Source: Thermoanaerobacter sp.
Lineage (GTDB): Bacteria; Bacillota; Thermoanaerobacteria; Thermoanaerobacterales; Thermoanaerobacteraceae
Reading direction: 5' to 3'
Length of the DNA stretch: 64,000 nucleotides
NCBI GenBank assembly: GCA_014896455.1
Contig: JADBKJ010000011.1
Location: 1 to 64,000, forward strand
Shown here: one piece after another, positions 18,972 to 26,109 of the stretch
Numbering within the stretch: the first letter of the stretch is position 1
Layout of the letters: each line of letters begins with the position of its first letter
Translations under genes and position numbers: made by a program
The notes under the pieces: model-generated
Told to the model about the DNA's origin: nothing
The model's input: only the letters and a program-made list of their open reading frames with translations
The model's database searches: none

Positions 18972-20089
18972 TTAAAAAATAATACCTCCTCATATTGGTG
19001 AAGTACTGTGTCTAGTTGAAATAGTTTATAGCTATCAGTTACGATTTTCTTCTTTCCTTCATAAATAGTTGCTTTTATATTCTGAGCAAGTTCTTTTTCA
19101 TTCCCCAGTGCCACCAATCGTCCATATTCACCGTTATTTAAAATCTCTCTTGGCCCACTAGGACAATCTGTTGAAACTACAGGTATACCTAAAGCCAAAG
19201 CTTCAATAAGTACTGTAGGTAATCCTTCCCATTGAGATGACAAAACAAATACAGCCGCACGTTTCATATATTTATAAGGGTTATCTACAAATCCAGGTAA
19301 ATCAACATCCCTTTCTAATCCAAGCTCTCTAATTAAAGCTTCAAGTTTGAGTCTTTCTTCTCCTTCCCCCAAAATCATAAGACGTACTGGCATTCCTTTG
19401 CGCACTAAAGCAAAAGCTTTAATAAGTGCAGGATAGTCTTTTGCAGGAGTTAATCTGCCTACACTTATTACCACAGGAGACTCACCTGATTCAAACCAAG
19501 GATGATCTAAAGGTTCATCAGCTTTAGTAAAAAGTTCAGGAGTTATTACTGGGTTGTATATTACATGGACTTTTTCACGAGGTAAATTGGTAAGCCGTAT
19601 AAGGTCATCAGCTACCCCTCTTGAAACAGCAACAACTGCATCTGCCCAAGGATAAAAGATACGTATAAACAGTGGAGTGAGCTTTTCCCGTAAAATTCTA
19701 GGATTGGCACTAGCTTTACTGATGGTACTATGTACACTTACTACTACTCGGGTTGGCACACGCGATAATTTTTTTGCCCACAAGGCTATAATATTAGCAT
19801 GATCTAATGCTGATAATAGAGCGTGAGGCCTTTCTTGACGCAAATATCGAATAAATCCAGGTAGACTGTATAAAACTCGCGGGCTCTTAAGGTCAATCAC
19901 TCGTACATTATCCGGAACTTGTGAAAGATATGGTCCTTCTGCCTTAGCGAGAACTAAATCTACCTTATAGCCCTTCTCTGCAAATCCTCTTGCCAAATTT
20001 AACATAACCCGTTCTGCTCCACCACCACGTAGAGAAGGAAGAAATAATGATATTAATTTGTTGTTGTAGTTTTCCATTAAGCTCCTCAT
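18968..20089 (-). CDS. GT4-family glycosyltransferase
   Basis: A 373-residue GT-B enzyme. LISLFLPSLRGGGAERVMLNLARGFAEKGYKVDLV is a classic start, with VVSVHSTISKAS in the acceptor half and SVGRLTPAKDYPALIKAF plus SSQWEGLPTVLIEALALGIPVVSTDCPSGPREIL in the donor half. The last motif resembles GalNAc alpha-GalNAc transferases of the PglJ/PglH group, but specificity is not certain. It is coupled by ATGA to the GT2 gene upstream. An alternative ATG at 20077 follows GAGGAGC and is about equally good. Confidence 0.85.
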   Translation of the reverse strand: MRSLMENYNNKLISLFLPSLRGGGAERVMLNLARGFAEKGYKVDLVLAKAEGPYLSQVPDNVRVIDLKSPRVLYSLPGFIRYLRQERPHALLSALDHANIIALWAKKLSRVPTRVVVSVHSTISKASANPRILREKLTPLFIRIFYPWADAVVAVSRGVADDLIRLTNLPREKVHVIYNPVITPELFTKADEPLDHPWFESGESPVVISVGRLTPAKDYPALIKAFALVRKGMPVRLMILGEGEERLKLEALIRELGLERDVDLPGFVDNPYKYMKRAAVFVLSSQWEGLPTVLIEALALGIPVVSTDCPSGPREILNNGEYGRLVALGNEKELAQNIKATIYEGKKKIVTDSYKLFQLDTVLHQYEEVLFFK

Positions 20090-21033
20090 CTATCTTTCCC
20101 CCTATTCAGCCACAAAGCTGTTCGATAACGTAACGATTTGGGTAATCGCCATAATAATTTGCCAAATAAGTTTGGTTTTTTTATTCCTAAAGATAATGCT
20201 TCTTTAAACTTTTTCTGTTTCAATAAAGTAGCAAAAGTATTGTATTCTTTTTCTTTGTTAATCTTTTCTAACTGTTTTTCAAATATAATTCGCTCTCTGT
20301 CCGAAAAATTTTCTTCCAAGAGAAGTCTTTCATTCATCTTTATAAGATGTTCTAGTCTATTTGGATTGGCAGTCAAGGAACCCGGAGTTATTCTATAAAG
20401 ATAAAGGCTCTCACATACTAACCGGAGCTTAAGCCCATTTTTAAGTAGTTGTATCCAAAAATATAAATCTTCTCCAAAATAAATATCTTCTGGAAACCAT
20501 ATATTCAAGTTTTTTATCTTTTTTAATGGAATTAAAGGCTTTATCCCCGGAAAACTAAGTTGTGCAAATTTTTCTAAATCTATATCTTTAAATTCTCCTT
20601 TGCAGTTAAATTTGTAATATATTTTCCAGGAACTCCCCCATACTTTAAGCCCAGAAGGAGTATCAAAAACCAATAATAAATCATCAGCAATGAAGTATTC
20701 TTCTCCTGCTTTTAGAGCAATTTTCATCAACTTCTCAAGTCTTTCCGGCAACCATTGATCATCAGCATCTAAAATTGCCATCCACTCTCCTTTAGCAGCT
20801 TCTATAGCAGTATTGCGAGCAGCCCCTGGACCACGATTCTTATCATGCTGAATTAGTCGGATTCGATCATCATTAAATGAACGAACTACCTCCACAGAGC
20901 TATCAGTCGAAGCATCATCTACGATAATTAGTTCAAAATAAGGATATGTTTGACTAAGCACAGATTTTATAGCTTCACCTATGTATTTTTCGGCATTATA
21001 AGCAGGAACAATAACTGATACTAAATTATTCAT
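20086..21033 (-). CDS. GT2-family glycosyltransferase
   Basis: A 315-residue GT-A enzyme. LVSVIVPAYNAEKYIGEAIKSVLSQTYPYFELIIVDDASTDSS is the nucleotide-sugar binding front, and GEWMAILDADDQWLPERLEKLM carries the DxD metal motif. The C-terminal third is basic and probably membrane-associated. It is the first intact gene of the glycan operon. A strong AAAGGAG site precedes the ATG at 21033. The sugar transferred is unknown. Confidence 0.86.
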   Translation of the reverse strand: MNNLVSVIVPAYNAEKYIGEAIKSVLSQTYPYFELIIVDDASTDSSVEVVRSFNDDRIRLIQHDKNRGPGAARNTAIEAAKGEWMAILDADDQWLPERLEKLMKIALKAGEEYFIADDLLLVFDTPSGLKVWGSSWKIYYKFNCKGEFKDIDLEKFAQLSFPGIKPLIPLKKIKNLNIWFPEDIYFGEDLYFWIQLLKNGLKLRLVCESLYLYRITPGSLTANPNRLEHLIKMNERLLLEENFSDRERIIFEKQLEKINKEKEYNTFATLLKQKKFKEALSLGIKKPNLFGKLLWRLPKSLRYRTALWLNRGKDR

Positions 21034-21034
21034 T

Positions 21035-21135
21035 TTATAAAATAAAACTCCTTTCTTTTACAAACTCATATGTATCCAACCATTCTGCATTTACCCAATT
21101 AAAAGAATCCAATTGATCTACGGTAGAAAAATTAA
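21035..21135 (-). pseudogene. C-terminal remnant of a lost gene before the GT2 gene
   Basis: In front of the GT2 gene the minus strand carries about 33 sense codons with ordinary codon use, ending in a TAA at 21035-21037. The read peptide contains VDQLDSFNWVNAEWLDTYEFV. No start or full domain is left, and the ribosome site of the GT2 gene lies inside it. It looks like the tail of a deleted upstream operon gene. The remaining 200 bp of the gap are AT-rich, with an isolated TATAAT on the minus strand at 21262-21267 that may be a -10 box, but no clear -35. Confidence 0.4.
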
Positions 21136-21350
21136 AACATTATTTTATTTTTTGAGTCTCTCTTTGGGACTTAATTGTCATCTTATTTGTATAAGTTTAT
21201 TAGCTATTATTTCACTTTAAGTAATTAAAACATAAAAATAAAAAACTCCCCCATCCACCCAATTATACTAAATTATGATTTCGTACAATTAGTTTCTCTT
21301 TCTGCTTTTTCTCCCTTAGGTAAGAGAAAATAATTCAAACTCATCACAAT

Positions 21351-21503
21351 TTATATATATTTCTTCAACTCTTCTAATTTCTCTATCTTTAAAATGTCTT
21401 TTGCTAACTGAAGTAAAGTTTTATCATCCAATTTTGCAATACCTTCCAAATATTCTGCTGGAATATCTGTGAATTTTTCCTTGAGCTGTTCAAACACTAC
21501 CAT
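21351..21503 (-). CDS. Possible intragenic short product of the rpn gene (RpnS-like)
   Basis: An in-frame ATG at 21503, six bases after AAGGA on the minus strand, would give a 50-residue protein (MVVFEQLKEKFTDIP...) identical to the C-terminus of the Rpn protein. In enteric Rpn genes an internally started C-terminal product blocks the toxic full-length protein. The site here lies immediately after the repeat block, where such a product would be expected. No independent promoter is evident. This is inference from a ribosome site and analogy. Confidence 0.35.
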   Translation of the reverse strand: MVVFEQLKEKFTDIPAEYLEGIAKLDDKTLLQLAKDILKIEKLEELKKYI

Positions 21504-22442
21504 ACGTATTCCTTCTATTTTCCCTTCTATTTTCCCTTCTATTTTCCCTTCTATTTTCCCTTCTATTTTCCCTATTTTCAGGCCTTCTAGTTTTCCCTTT
21601 TTCAATCCCTCTTGTAATGCTTCTCTTCTCGTTTTCCTGAATTCTTCTCTTAAACTTCTTTCAAGATTAGAAATCATTTCTTTCACCCCCTCACTTTGCA
21701 TCAAAATCTCTTTTACTTGCTTTTCTTTATCTTTTGGCAGAAACCTCGCTACAACTGAGAAAAGCCAATTTCTAAGTATTATGAACTCTTCCTCAGATAT
21801 GTTCTTTAAAGTATCCGCTACTTTTCTCAATTTTTCAAGCAGTTCTTCTTTATCTATTCGCCTATCGAGAAGAAATATACTGCTTATCAAATTAGATAGT
21901 TCCAAAAGTTCTTCTTCATCGTATCTATTTACATCAATTAACACATACCTGAAATCTATTAAGTTCTCTCCAAATAATTGATATGAGTCTATTATTTCTT
22001 TGAAGTTTAAAGAAGCAGTCCATCTGTTGACTCCATTGTACAATACAATAGGAATAACTGCAGGCAATTTGAAATCTTTCCTTTTTTGCTCCCCTATTGG
22101 AATATCTCCTAATATTTCCCTCCAAACTTCCACTATGTACAAAAGCAATCTGTAAGGCATTTGAAAGTCAACTTTTGATTGAAATTCCATCAATATGTAG
22201 AAAAAAACATCTCTATCTTTTAATTTTGCCCTGTATATGAGATCCGCTTCTTTGTTTTTAAAGTCCTGCAGTATAAAAGATTTATTTATACGGATTAAGC
22301 TAGATTCATCTATTTCATTTACCCAGTCCTTCTTGACAAAACTTCTTAAAAGCTCAATAAAGACTTTTTTGTGAGAAAGCAGGTATTTATAACCCTTATC
22401 GTGAGGATCATTTAAAAGATCTACATTTTCATTATTTTTCAT
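21351..22442 (-). CDS. Rpn-family recombination-promoting nuclease / putative transposase-like PD-(D/E)XK protein
   Basis: A protein of about 363 residues of the Rpn (PDDEXK transposase-like) family. The opening DPHDKGYKYLLSHKKVFIELLRSFV, then EADLIYRAKLKDRDVFFYILMEFQSKVD, matches the family; D and E-x-Q form the nuclease core. Rpn proteins are DNA endonucleases, and some are reported as toxic anti-phage proteins controlled by a short product of the same gene. The C-terminal part has the tandem GKIE repeat coded by 12-bp DNA repeats and ends in a helical tail. The ATG at 22442 after AGGTGA is preferred to the GTG at 22454. It is monocistronic. Confidence 0.8.
   Translation of the reverse strand: MKNNENVDLLNDPHDKGYKYLLSHKKVFIELLRSFVKKDWVNEIDESSLIRINKSFILQDFKNKEADLIYRAKLKDRDVFFYILMEFQSKVDFQMPYRLLLYIVEVWREILGDIPIGEQKRKDFKLPAVIPIVLYNGVNRWTASLNFKEIIDSYQLFGENLIDFRYVLIDVNRYDEEELLELSNLISSIFLLDRRIDKEELLEKLRKVADTLKNISEEEFIILRNWLFSVVARFLPKDKEKQVKEILMQSEGVKEMISNLERSLREEFRKTRREALQEGLKKGKLEGLKIGKIEGKIEGKIEGKIEGKIEGIRMVVFEQLKEKFTDIPAEYLEGIAKLDDKTLLQLAKDILKIEKLEELKKYI
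21510..21578 (-). repeat. 12-bp tandem repeat inside the rpn gene
   Basis: On the plus strand the unit CCCTTCTATTTT occurs four times perfectly (21522-21569). It is preceded by one near-perfect copy (21510-21521) and followed by a partial copy (to 21578). In the gene frame it encodes KIEG repeats. The 12-bp length keeps the frame whenever copies are gained or lost, so repeat number may vary between strains. Confidence 0.92.
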
Positions 22443-22504
22443 AATATCTCTCACCTATATTATATCATTTTAAGAAAAAAGGAAATACTCTTCCTTAGGG
22501 ATTA

Positions 22505-22620
22505 GGTGTTTTTGAAAAACACCCTCCCCTTTCTTTTGCTCCTATTACCACCAGCAGGACTCACGGGCGCCGAAGCAGCCTCATAAATCCTATCGGATCA
22601 TGCCAAAATTTAGCGTGAAC
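22505..22620. other. Hairpin and GC-rich non-coding segment
   Basis: The 327-bp gap between the Rpn gene and the AAA/PD-(D/E)XK remnant holds no gene. It starts with a perfect 8-bp hairpin (GGTGTTTT-TGA-AAAACACC, 22505-22523). Next comes a markedly GC-rich stretch around 22547-22600 (CCACCAGCAGGACTCACGGGCGCCG) within AT-rich DNA. In AT-rich thermophiles such islands often mark structured RNAs or element ends. I could not match it to a known RNA family by eye. Confidence 0.35.
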
Positions 22621-22768
22621 AATAATATATATTCGACGTAAATTTACATTTTCCTTCTTTTCCAAAGGAATTTTTTATAATTTTATAGAATGATATTCCA
22701 TGAAAAGATTATAGTAAACCTTCGAAGTCTATATTATTCCTTCCTGATGCTGGATAACTTTCTTCTCC

Positions 22769-23723
22769 TTACTCTTCAAATATTTTGTAATCTCCTTTTC
22801 CTATAAATACCACTAATGCTTTCTTTAAATTTTGTTTACCTTTAAATTGCATACTTCCACGGTATCTCTTTAATTGCTCTTTCCATTTTTCTATTATCTT
22901 CCCGATATATTTTTCGTCACTTTTCTTGACATACTTTAGCTCTATCAACCATTCGTATTTTACATCTGGCATTCTTATGTCTTTTTCTAAATAAATATCT
23001 ATATAACCTCCCCCTGTTTCTTTCTCACTTATAGGCTTGTATATGTTACTCATTGTCAAGTATGAAAAGAGTATTATTTTTATATATTTTTCATCAAATT
23101 TTATTGTATCTCTATTGGATAATACTTTTAGAACTTTTTCACTTATAAATTTTATAAAGTTCTTTATTTTTCCTTCAAATGCCATTTCCCATATAGCTTT
23201 TGCTATTTCCATCATTTTGTATTTTATGTTGTTTTCTTCCTTTAATTTTCTACCGAAGTACTCCCAATACATTGTTTTTATTACGTAATTAGGTATGTCA
23301 AGTTCTAAGATATTGTACTTGTAATCTTTTATTGTTAATAAGCCCATATAAAATAGAAGAGAAATAAAGTATTCTTCGTCGTATATTCTGTTAAATGAAA
23401 ATTTTGTTACTATCTCCGCTACTATCCCTTCCTCTTTTATGATCCTATCTAGCAATGCCCTGTTCTCTTCATTCATTGTAAGCCTGTTTAGTCTGCCATA
23501 GTCTGTCTTTACATTGTCGTCTATTAGATACTCTGGATATCCTCCTATGTTTTTGTATTGTGCTAAAAAGTTATAGTACCATGTCTGGATTGTATACTTA
23601 TGAAAACAGATATTTGCTGTTTAAGTTCTCTATCTTCTCTATATACATCGTTTTGTCTAGATACAAGTATCCTTCTTCTCTCATCGCTCTGAAATTGGAC
23701 ATCCCATAGGGTATTTTCTTCAT
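22769..23723 (-). pseudogene. AAA-ATPase-like/PD-(D/E)XK protein with a large internal deletion
   Basis: Two pieces of one gene are readable. From the ATG at 23723 runs MKKIPYGMSNFRAMREEGYLYLDKTMYIEK up to a stop near 23600, the typical front of the AAA-ATPase_like (DUF1703-type) family. In another frame, TWYYNFLAQYKNIGGYPEYLIDDN leads into the open frame 23476-22769, which ends with the PDDEXK_9-type nuclease part (GGGYIDIYLEKD...WLIELKYVKK). The whole Walker A/B ATPase core is missing, so an internal deletion with frameshift has destroyed the gene. The 235-codon frame of the ORF track is therefore not a native protein start. The 200 bp between this gene and hycI show nothing coding. Confidence 0.8.
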
Positions 23724-23932
23724 CTTTACCCCCTCCTACCTTTCTTTTTTAATACTTTTTTGCATTTTTTCGTATTCCTTTATGCATGAGATTCTTCGGC
23801 TTAAGGCTTCGTTTCACTTCGGCTCAGCGTTTACTGCTATACTTTACAAAAAAAGACACACTTTATAGTAGAGTGAGAAGTAACTGGTACCATAGCAGCA
23901 CCCATAACGGCGCAGGTCGTCTACGCATCCCA

Positions 23933-24391
23933 CTAATCATCCAGGTGTGGAAAGTTAAGGTTTCCTGTTTGTAATTTTTGATACACAATCTGAACAGCTC
24001 GACATACTTCAGAAGATATTGGCATGCCAAAACCTACTGCTGCAGGCTGAATACCAATAAAATATACTTCTGGCACTACTTCTCTCAAAGCGGAAATAAA
24101 AAAGGTCAAAGGTAAATTATGCGTGGACAGGATGAACTTGCAAACAATATGGCTTTCTGAAATCAGTCGTATACTGCCAGCTTTTAAATTCATTTCACAT
24201 GCATCGACTACTACTACAACATCTGGTTTAAGATACCGTATTTTATGCAAGTAATTCTCAGGCACCGAGCCACCATCAATGACCTGCCATCCAGGTATAG
24301 GGTTTTGTTCTAAAAGCCGGGCTAGTAAAGGCCCAGCTCCATCATCCCCCATCAGCTCGTTGCCTACAGTAATCACTATTCTCTTCACCAA
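23933..24391 (-). CDS. hycI: Hydrogenase maturation endopeptidase, HycI type
   Basis: A 152-residue M52 peptidase that trims the C-terminus of the hydrogenase large subunit after nickel insertion. ITVGNELMGDDGAGPLLARLLEQ gives the first Asp metal ligand, VVVVDACEMN the second, and ILSTHNLPL the His. It overlaps hycH by 50 bp. Its expected substrate is encoded in the same operon: the HycE homologue ends with a matching SCTER/VTVVDV cleavage site and a 33-residue tail. It is the last gene of the CODH-hydrogenase operon. Confidence 0.88.
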   Translation of the reverse strand: MVKRIVITVGNELMGDDGAGPLLARLLEQNPIPGWQVIDGGSVPENYLHKIRYLKPDVVVVVDACEMNLKAGSIRLISESHIVCKFILSTHNLPLTFFISALREVVPEVYFIGIQPAAVGFGMPISSEVCRAVQIVYQKLQTGNLNFPHLDD

Positions 24392-24785
24392 GTCTCACCA
24401 CCACATATATAGCTGGTTCTTTTTGTATAGAATGGAGAAGCTTAAGCAAACAGTTAGCCCATTCTTTTTCTTCTGGTAAAAAACTAGGAAAAGCTTGGGA
24501 TAACGCTGACACTAACAAATCAACATGTTCTCTATTTATCTCGATTTCTCCCCATTTTATCAAGCCTTCCAATTTTCTTCTGACCTTTCCTGTTGGCAGT
24601 TTACTGACCCATTTAAAATAGTCTTTTTCTTCCATAGTCATAACAGGCGACAAACAATCAACTATCCCTATATGGTGACCAATAGCTAAAGCGTAGTACT
24701 TTAGCTGTTCGACTTCGGCAGGAGCGTCTTTTTCGTCCACAAACCTTTTTGAGAGTTTAAAGAACTTTACTTTACCCGGCATCAT
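24342..24785 (-). CDS. hycH: HycH-family formate hydrogenlyase maturation protein
   Basis: A 147-residue protein of the HycH family, judged by length, operon position between hycG and hycI, and the pattern YYALAIGHHIGIVDCLSP. HycH helps assemble the large subunit of group 4 hydrogenases, though its exact role is unclear. Its start overlaps the hycG end by 14 bp and its end overlaps hycI by 50 bp, so expression is tightly linked. There are no membrane segments. Base composition is low GC, unlike hycG just upstream. Confidence 0.75.
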   Translation of the reverse strand: MMPGKVKFFKLSKRFVDEKDAPAEVEQLKYYALAIGHHIGIVDCLSPVMTMEEKDYFKWVSKLPTGKVRRKLEGLIKWGEIEINREHVDLLVSALSQAFPSFLPEEKEWANCLLKLLHSIQKEPAIYVVVRLGEENSDYCRQRADGG

Positions 24786-25515
24786 GACCTACCCTTTCCA
24801 TGTAAATCTTATGCAGGTTCAAGAGAATTTCGGCCAGTCGCGGATCTTTCTCCTGCTTTACCAGCTCTTTAACTTTCCGGTCGACCGCCAGCGGGTCTTT
24901 TTCCCTCACGAACTCGAGATATTGTGCAGCTATGCGCCGGCCATACAGATAACCGCTCAAACGGCGGGCCTCCCGCTCGATCTCTTTAGCCAGGTCGGGG
25001 TCCACCCCTTCGTATTTCGGAAGAACGGGGGTAACTTCTTTTTCCACCCACTGCTCTCTTTTGATCTTTTGTTGGAGCAAATCCAGGGCCATAGCCAGGC
25101 CATATAAGGTAGCTGCCGGAGTGGGAGGACATCCGGGAATATAGACATCTACCGGGAAGATGGCGTCAGCCCCTCCCCACACACCGTAAGAGTCATGGAA
25201 GATACCGCCGCTACAGCCACAAGCGCCGTAAGCCACCACGATTTTGGGGTCGGGGGCCGCTTGATACGCCCGTATGGCCGGCAGCCGCATGGCCCTCGTC
25301 ATGGCCCCGGTGAAGAGCAGAAGGTCGGCATGCCTTGGGGAGGACACCACCTTGATCCCAAACCTTTCCACGTCATAAACCGGTGTGATGGCACCGAAAA
25401 TCTCGATCTCGCACCCGTTGCAGCCACCACAGTCGACCCGGTACACATAGACAGAGCGTTTGATGACATTTTTCAACTTTGCTTTAAGTTCTTGTAACTT
25501 AGCTTCTGGTTCCAT
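24772..25515 (-). CDS. hycG: Group 4 [NiFe] hydrogenase small subunit, HycG/HyfI type
   Basis: The NuoB-like small subunit of about 247 residues carrying one [4Fe-4S] cluster next to the NiFe site. The ligands are in YRVDCGGCNGCEIEI, VAYGACGCSGGIF and VYIPGCPPTPAATL. The ATG at 25515 after GGAGGGAGG is better than the track start six codons upstream. It overlaps hycF by 17 bp. The central part (about 24825-25445) is clearly GC-rich, while both ends are AT-rich, one of three such patches in the operon. The C-terminal 100 residues are a charged helical extension. Confidence 0.92.
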   Translation of the reverse strand: MEPEAKLQELKAKLKNVIKRSVYVYRVDCGGCNGCEIEIFGAITPVYDVERFGIKVVSSPRHADLLLFTGAMTRAMRLPAIRAYQAAPDPKIVVAYGACGCSGGIFHDSYGVWGGADAIFPVDVYIPGCPPTPAATLYGLAMALDLLQQKIKREQWVEKEVTPVLPKYEGVDPDLAKEIEREARRLSGYLYGRRIAAQYLEFVREKDPLAVDRKVKELVKQEKDPRLAEILLNLHKIYMERVGHDAG

Positions 25516-26068
25516 TTTCCTCCCTCCTCCCATTTAAATCAACATGCCAATTACTTAGTGCTGCTATCCTTGCTACTTTATGACGCCTACATTTTGGACA
25601 CACTTTAAGAAATTGAACCCTACTTTCCGAGCTCTTCTTTGTCAAACCTACCTGTTCTAATATTTCTCGTACGTATTCTATTTCACGAAATGTTTCAAAG
25701 TATTCCCCGCAAAAGATACATCTGCAAAGCTTTAACTCAGCTCGACAGTACATATCCTCTTTTTTAATAACAGCCAGTTCAAATTCTTTCGAAAGTACAA
25801 TAGCTCCTGTAGGACACACCTCTTCACAACGACCGCAAAAGATGCAGCGGCCGTAGTTTATATTCCAGGACTTAATCCCCCGCTCTAAATCGCAGTCCAT
25901 GGTAATGGCATTGGGTGGGCAAGCAGTAGCACAAGCCCCACAACCTATACACCGGCTGAAGTCATACGCCGGCTTCCCGCGAAAACCTTGAGCTACTTCT
26001 ATCGGCTTAAAAGGATACTCAACTGTTGCTTCTCCAACCTCAAGCGCCTTTTTAAGCAGTCTTAACAT
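25499..26068 (-). CDS. hycF: Hydrogenase ferredoxin-like subunit, HycF/HyfH (NuoI-like)
   Basis: A 189-residue protein with two [4Fe-4S] motifs, CIGCGACATACPPNAI and CIFCGRCEEVCPTGAI, that link the CooF-type subunit to HycG. The C-terminal half adds CRCIFCGEYF and CPKCRRHK, a zinc-ribbon-like pair also seen in HycF/HyfH. It stands between hycE and hycG in the standard order. Unlike its two neighbours, the gene is uniformly AT-rich, so the composition pattern alternates along the operon. Confidence 0.88.
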   Translation of the reverse strand: MLRLLKKALEVGEATVEYPFKPIEVAQGFRGKPAYDFSRCIGCGACATACPPNAITMDCDLERGIKSWNINYGRCIFCGRCEEVCPTGAIVLSKEFELAVIKKEDMYCRAELKLCRCIFCGEYFETFREIEYVREILEQVGLTKKSSESRVQFLKVCPKCRRHKVARIAALSNWHVDLNGRREENGTRS

Positions 26069-26109
26069 CTTTTCATATCCCCTTCCTTGCTTTTATAGTT
26101 ATAGTTAAG

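Noticed and set aside
21510-21578. Possible CRISPR array
   Set aside because: The units are 12 bp, directly abutting, without spacers, and they code for KIEG in frame.
21469-21981. Plus-strand 170-codon ORF with a SIFPSIFP repeat
   Set aside because: It is the antisense reading of the rpn gene and its 12-bp repeats, with no ribosome site or family match.
23786-23974. 62-codon plus-strand ORF before hycI
   Set aside because: It overlaps the hycI end antisense and shows no domain or ribosome site.
24784-25497. Plus-strand ORFs of 100-107 codons over hycG
   Set aside because: They are antisense shadows of the GC-rich hycG gene.
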